DNA of 64,000 bases from positions 1,302,001 through 1,366,000 of the forward strand of contig NZ_AP014879.1 in NCBI RefSeq assembly GCF_002355735.1. Reading direction: 5' to 3'. The notes beneath the pieces are model-generated. The model was not told where the DNA came from. It worked only from the letters and a program-made list of their open reading frames with translations, and made no database searches. Source of the stretch: Sulfuricaulis limicola. GTDB taxonomy: Bacteria; Pseudomonadota; Gammaproteobacteria; Acidiferrobacterales; Sulfurifustaceae. The position numbers were made by a program, and so were the translations under genes. Positions within the stretch are counted from its first letter, which is position 1, and every line of letters starts with the position of its first letter. Positions 63,790-64,000 of the stretch are shown here, one piece after another.

Positions 63790-64000
63790 ATCGTGGGCGC
63801 GGGATACGCTTTACGGTGCGCCGCCGTGGCGAGACGACCCCGGCGTTCGTCGTCCGCTTCGATGGCGCGGCGCACGCTTATGTCAACCGCTGCGCGCACC
63901 GGTCACTGGAGCTCGACTGGATTGAAGGTGACTTCTTCGATGCCTTTGGCGAGCATCTGTTGTGCGCCACGCACGGCGCGCGTTACGCCCCCGCCAGCGG
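63738..64000 (+). CDS. Rieske [2Fe-2S] protein (3' truncated by window)
   Basis: An open frame begins with GTG 63738 behind GCGAGG and runs off the window, giving 87 residues. It contains both Rieske ligand motifs, NRCAHRSLELDW (C-x-H) and LLCATHGARYAPASG (C-x2-H), 21 residues apart. It is probably a small ferredoxin-like or dioxygenase-type Rieske protein. It overlaps the end of the HAD gene by 52 bases in another frame, implying co-transcription. Confidence 0.82.
   Translation, partial: MAATGKPSIICRSRELVDRGRGIRFTVRRRGETTPAFVVRFDGAAHAYVNRCAHRSLELDWIEGDFFDAFGEHLLCATHGARYAPAS

Overview
The window is GC-rich, densely packed proteobacterial chromosome, read entirely by eye. Gene order (prfB-lysS, miaA-hfq-hflX-hflK-hflC-hisZ-purA, rnr-rlmB, rpsF-rpsR-rplI-dnaB-alr-radA, lolC-lolD, exbB-exbD-msbA-lpxK-kdsB, rne/rluC) is that of a gammaproteobacterium. 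Lipid A and Kdo genes show an outer membrane. Two TusA-like proteins and two soluble c-type cytochromes fit a respiratory, perhaps sulfur-metabolising lineage such as Acidiferrobacterales, but that placement is inference and weak.

Layout. 0-12 kb: a small Sel1 protein, RF2 with its programmed +1 frameshift, LysRS, tRNA modification, Hfq, the HflX GTPase, the HflKC membrane complex, HisZ and PurA. 12-22.7 kb: tRNA-Leu(CAG), RNase R, RlmB, MsrA, the ribosomal S6-S18-L9 operon, DnaB, alanine racemase and RadA. 22.7-31.5 kb, minus strand: an FHA protein with a PP2C phosphatase, the diaminopimelate genes dapC-dapD-dapE, and a large MASE1-PAS-GGDEF-EAL protein. 31.7-36.1 kb: a DMT transporter, a 500-bp sink of palindromic repeats, then two lower-GC minus-strand genes separated by what looks like an integron attC site, then TfoX-domain and methyltransferase genes. 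36.3-41.4 kb: small accessory genes (DoxX, two TusA paralogues, cytochromes, lipoproteins). 41.6-46.7 kb: a DUF2339/DUF3999 membrane-protein pair lying between a decayed copy of the yggS 3' end and intact yggS. 46.8-64 kb: DciA-like and CapA-like proteins, Lol export, ComEC, ExbBD, lipid A and Kdo synthesis, RNase E, RluC, a HAD phosphatase and the start of a Rieske protein.

The most interesting region is 33.16-34.82 kb: a putative PD-(D/E)XK nuclease and a second unknown gene arranged as integron-type cassettes with no integrase in view, and paired operator-like palindromes over the probable promoter. The second theme is repeats. At least three families of intergenic hairpins are each built from a short unit repeated every 9 or 10 nt and then inverted. 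In two cases copies of one family bracket a single gene (radA, kdsB). comEC seems to start at ATC. No CRISPR array, prophage, complete insertion sequence or rRNA operon was seen.
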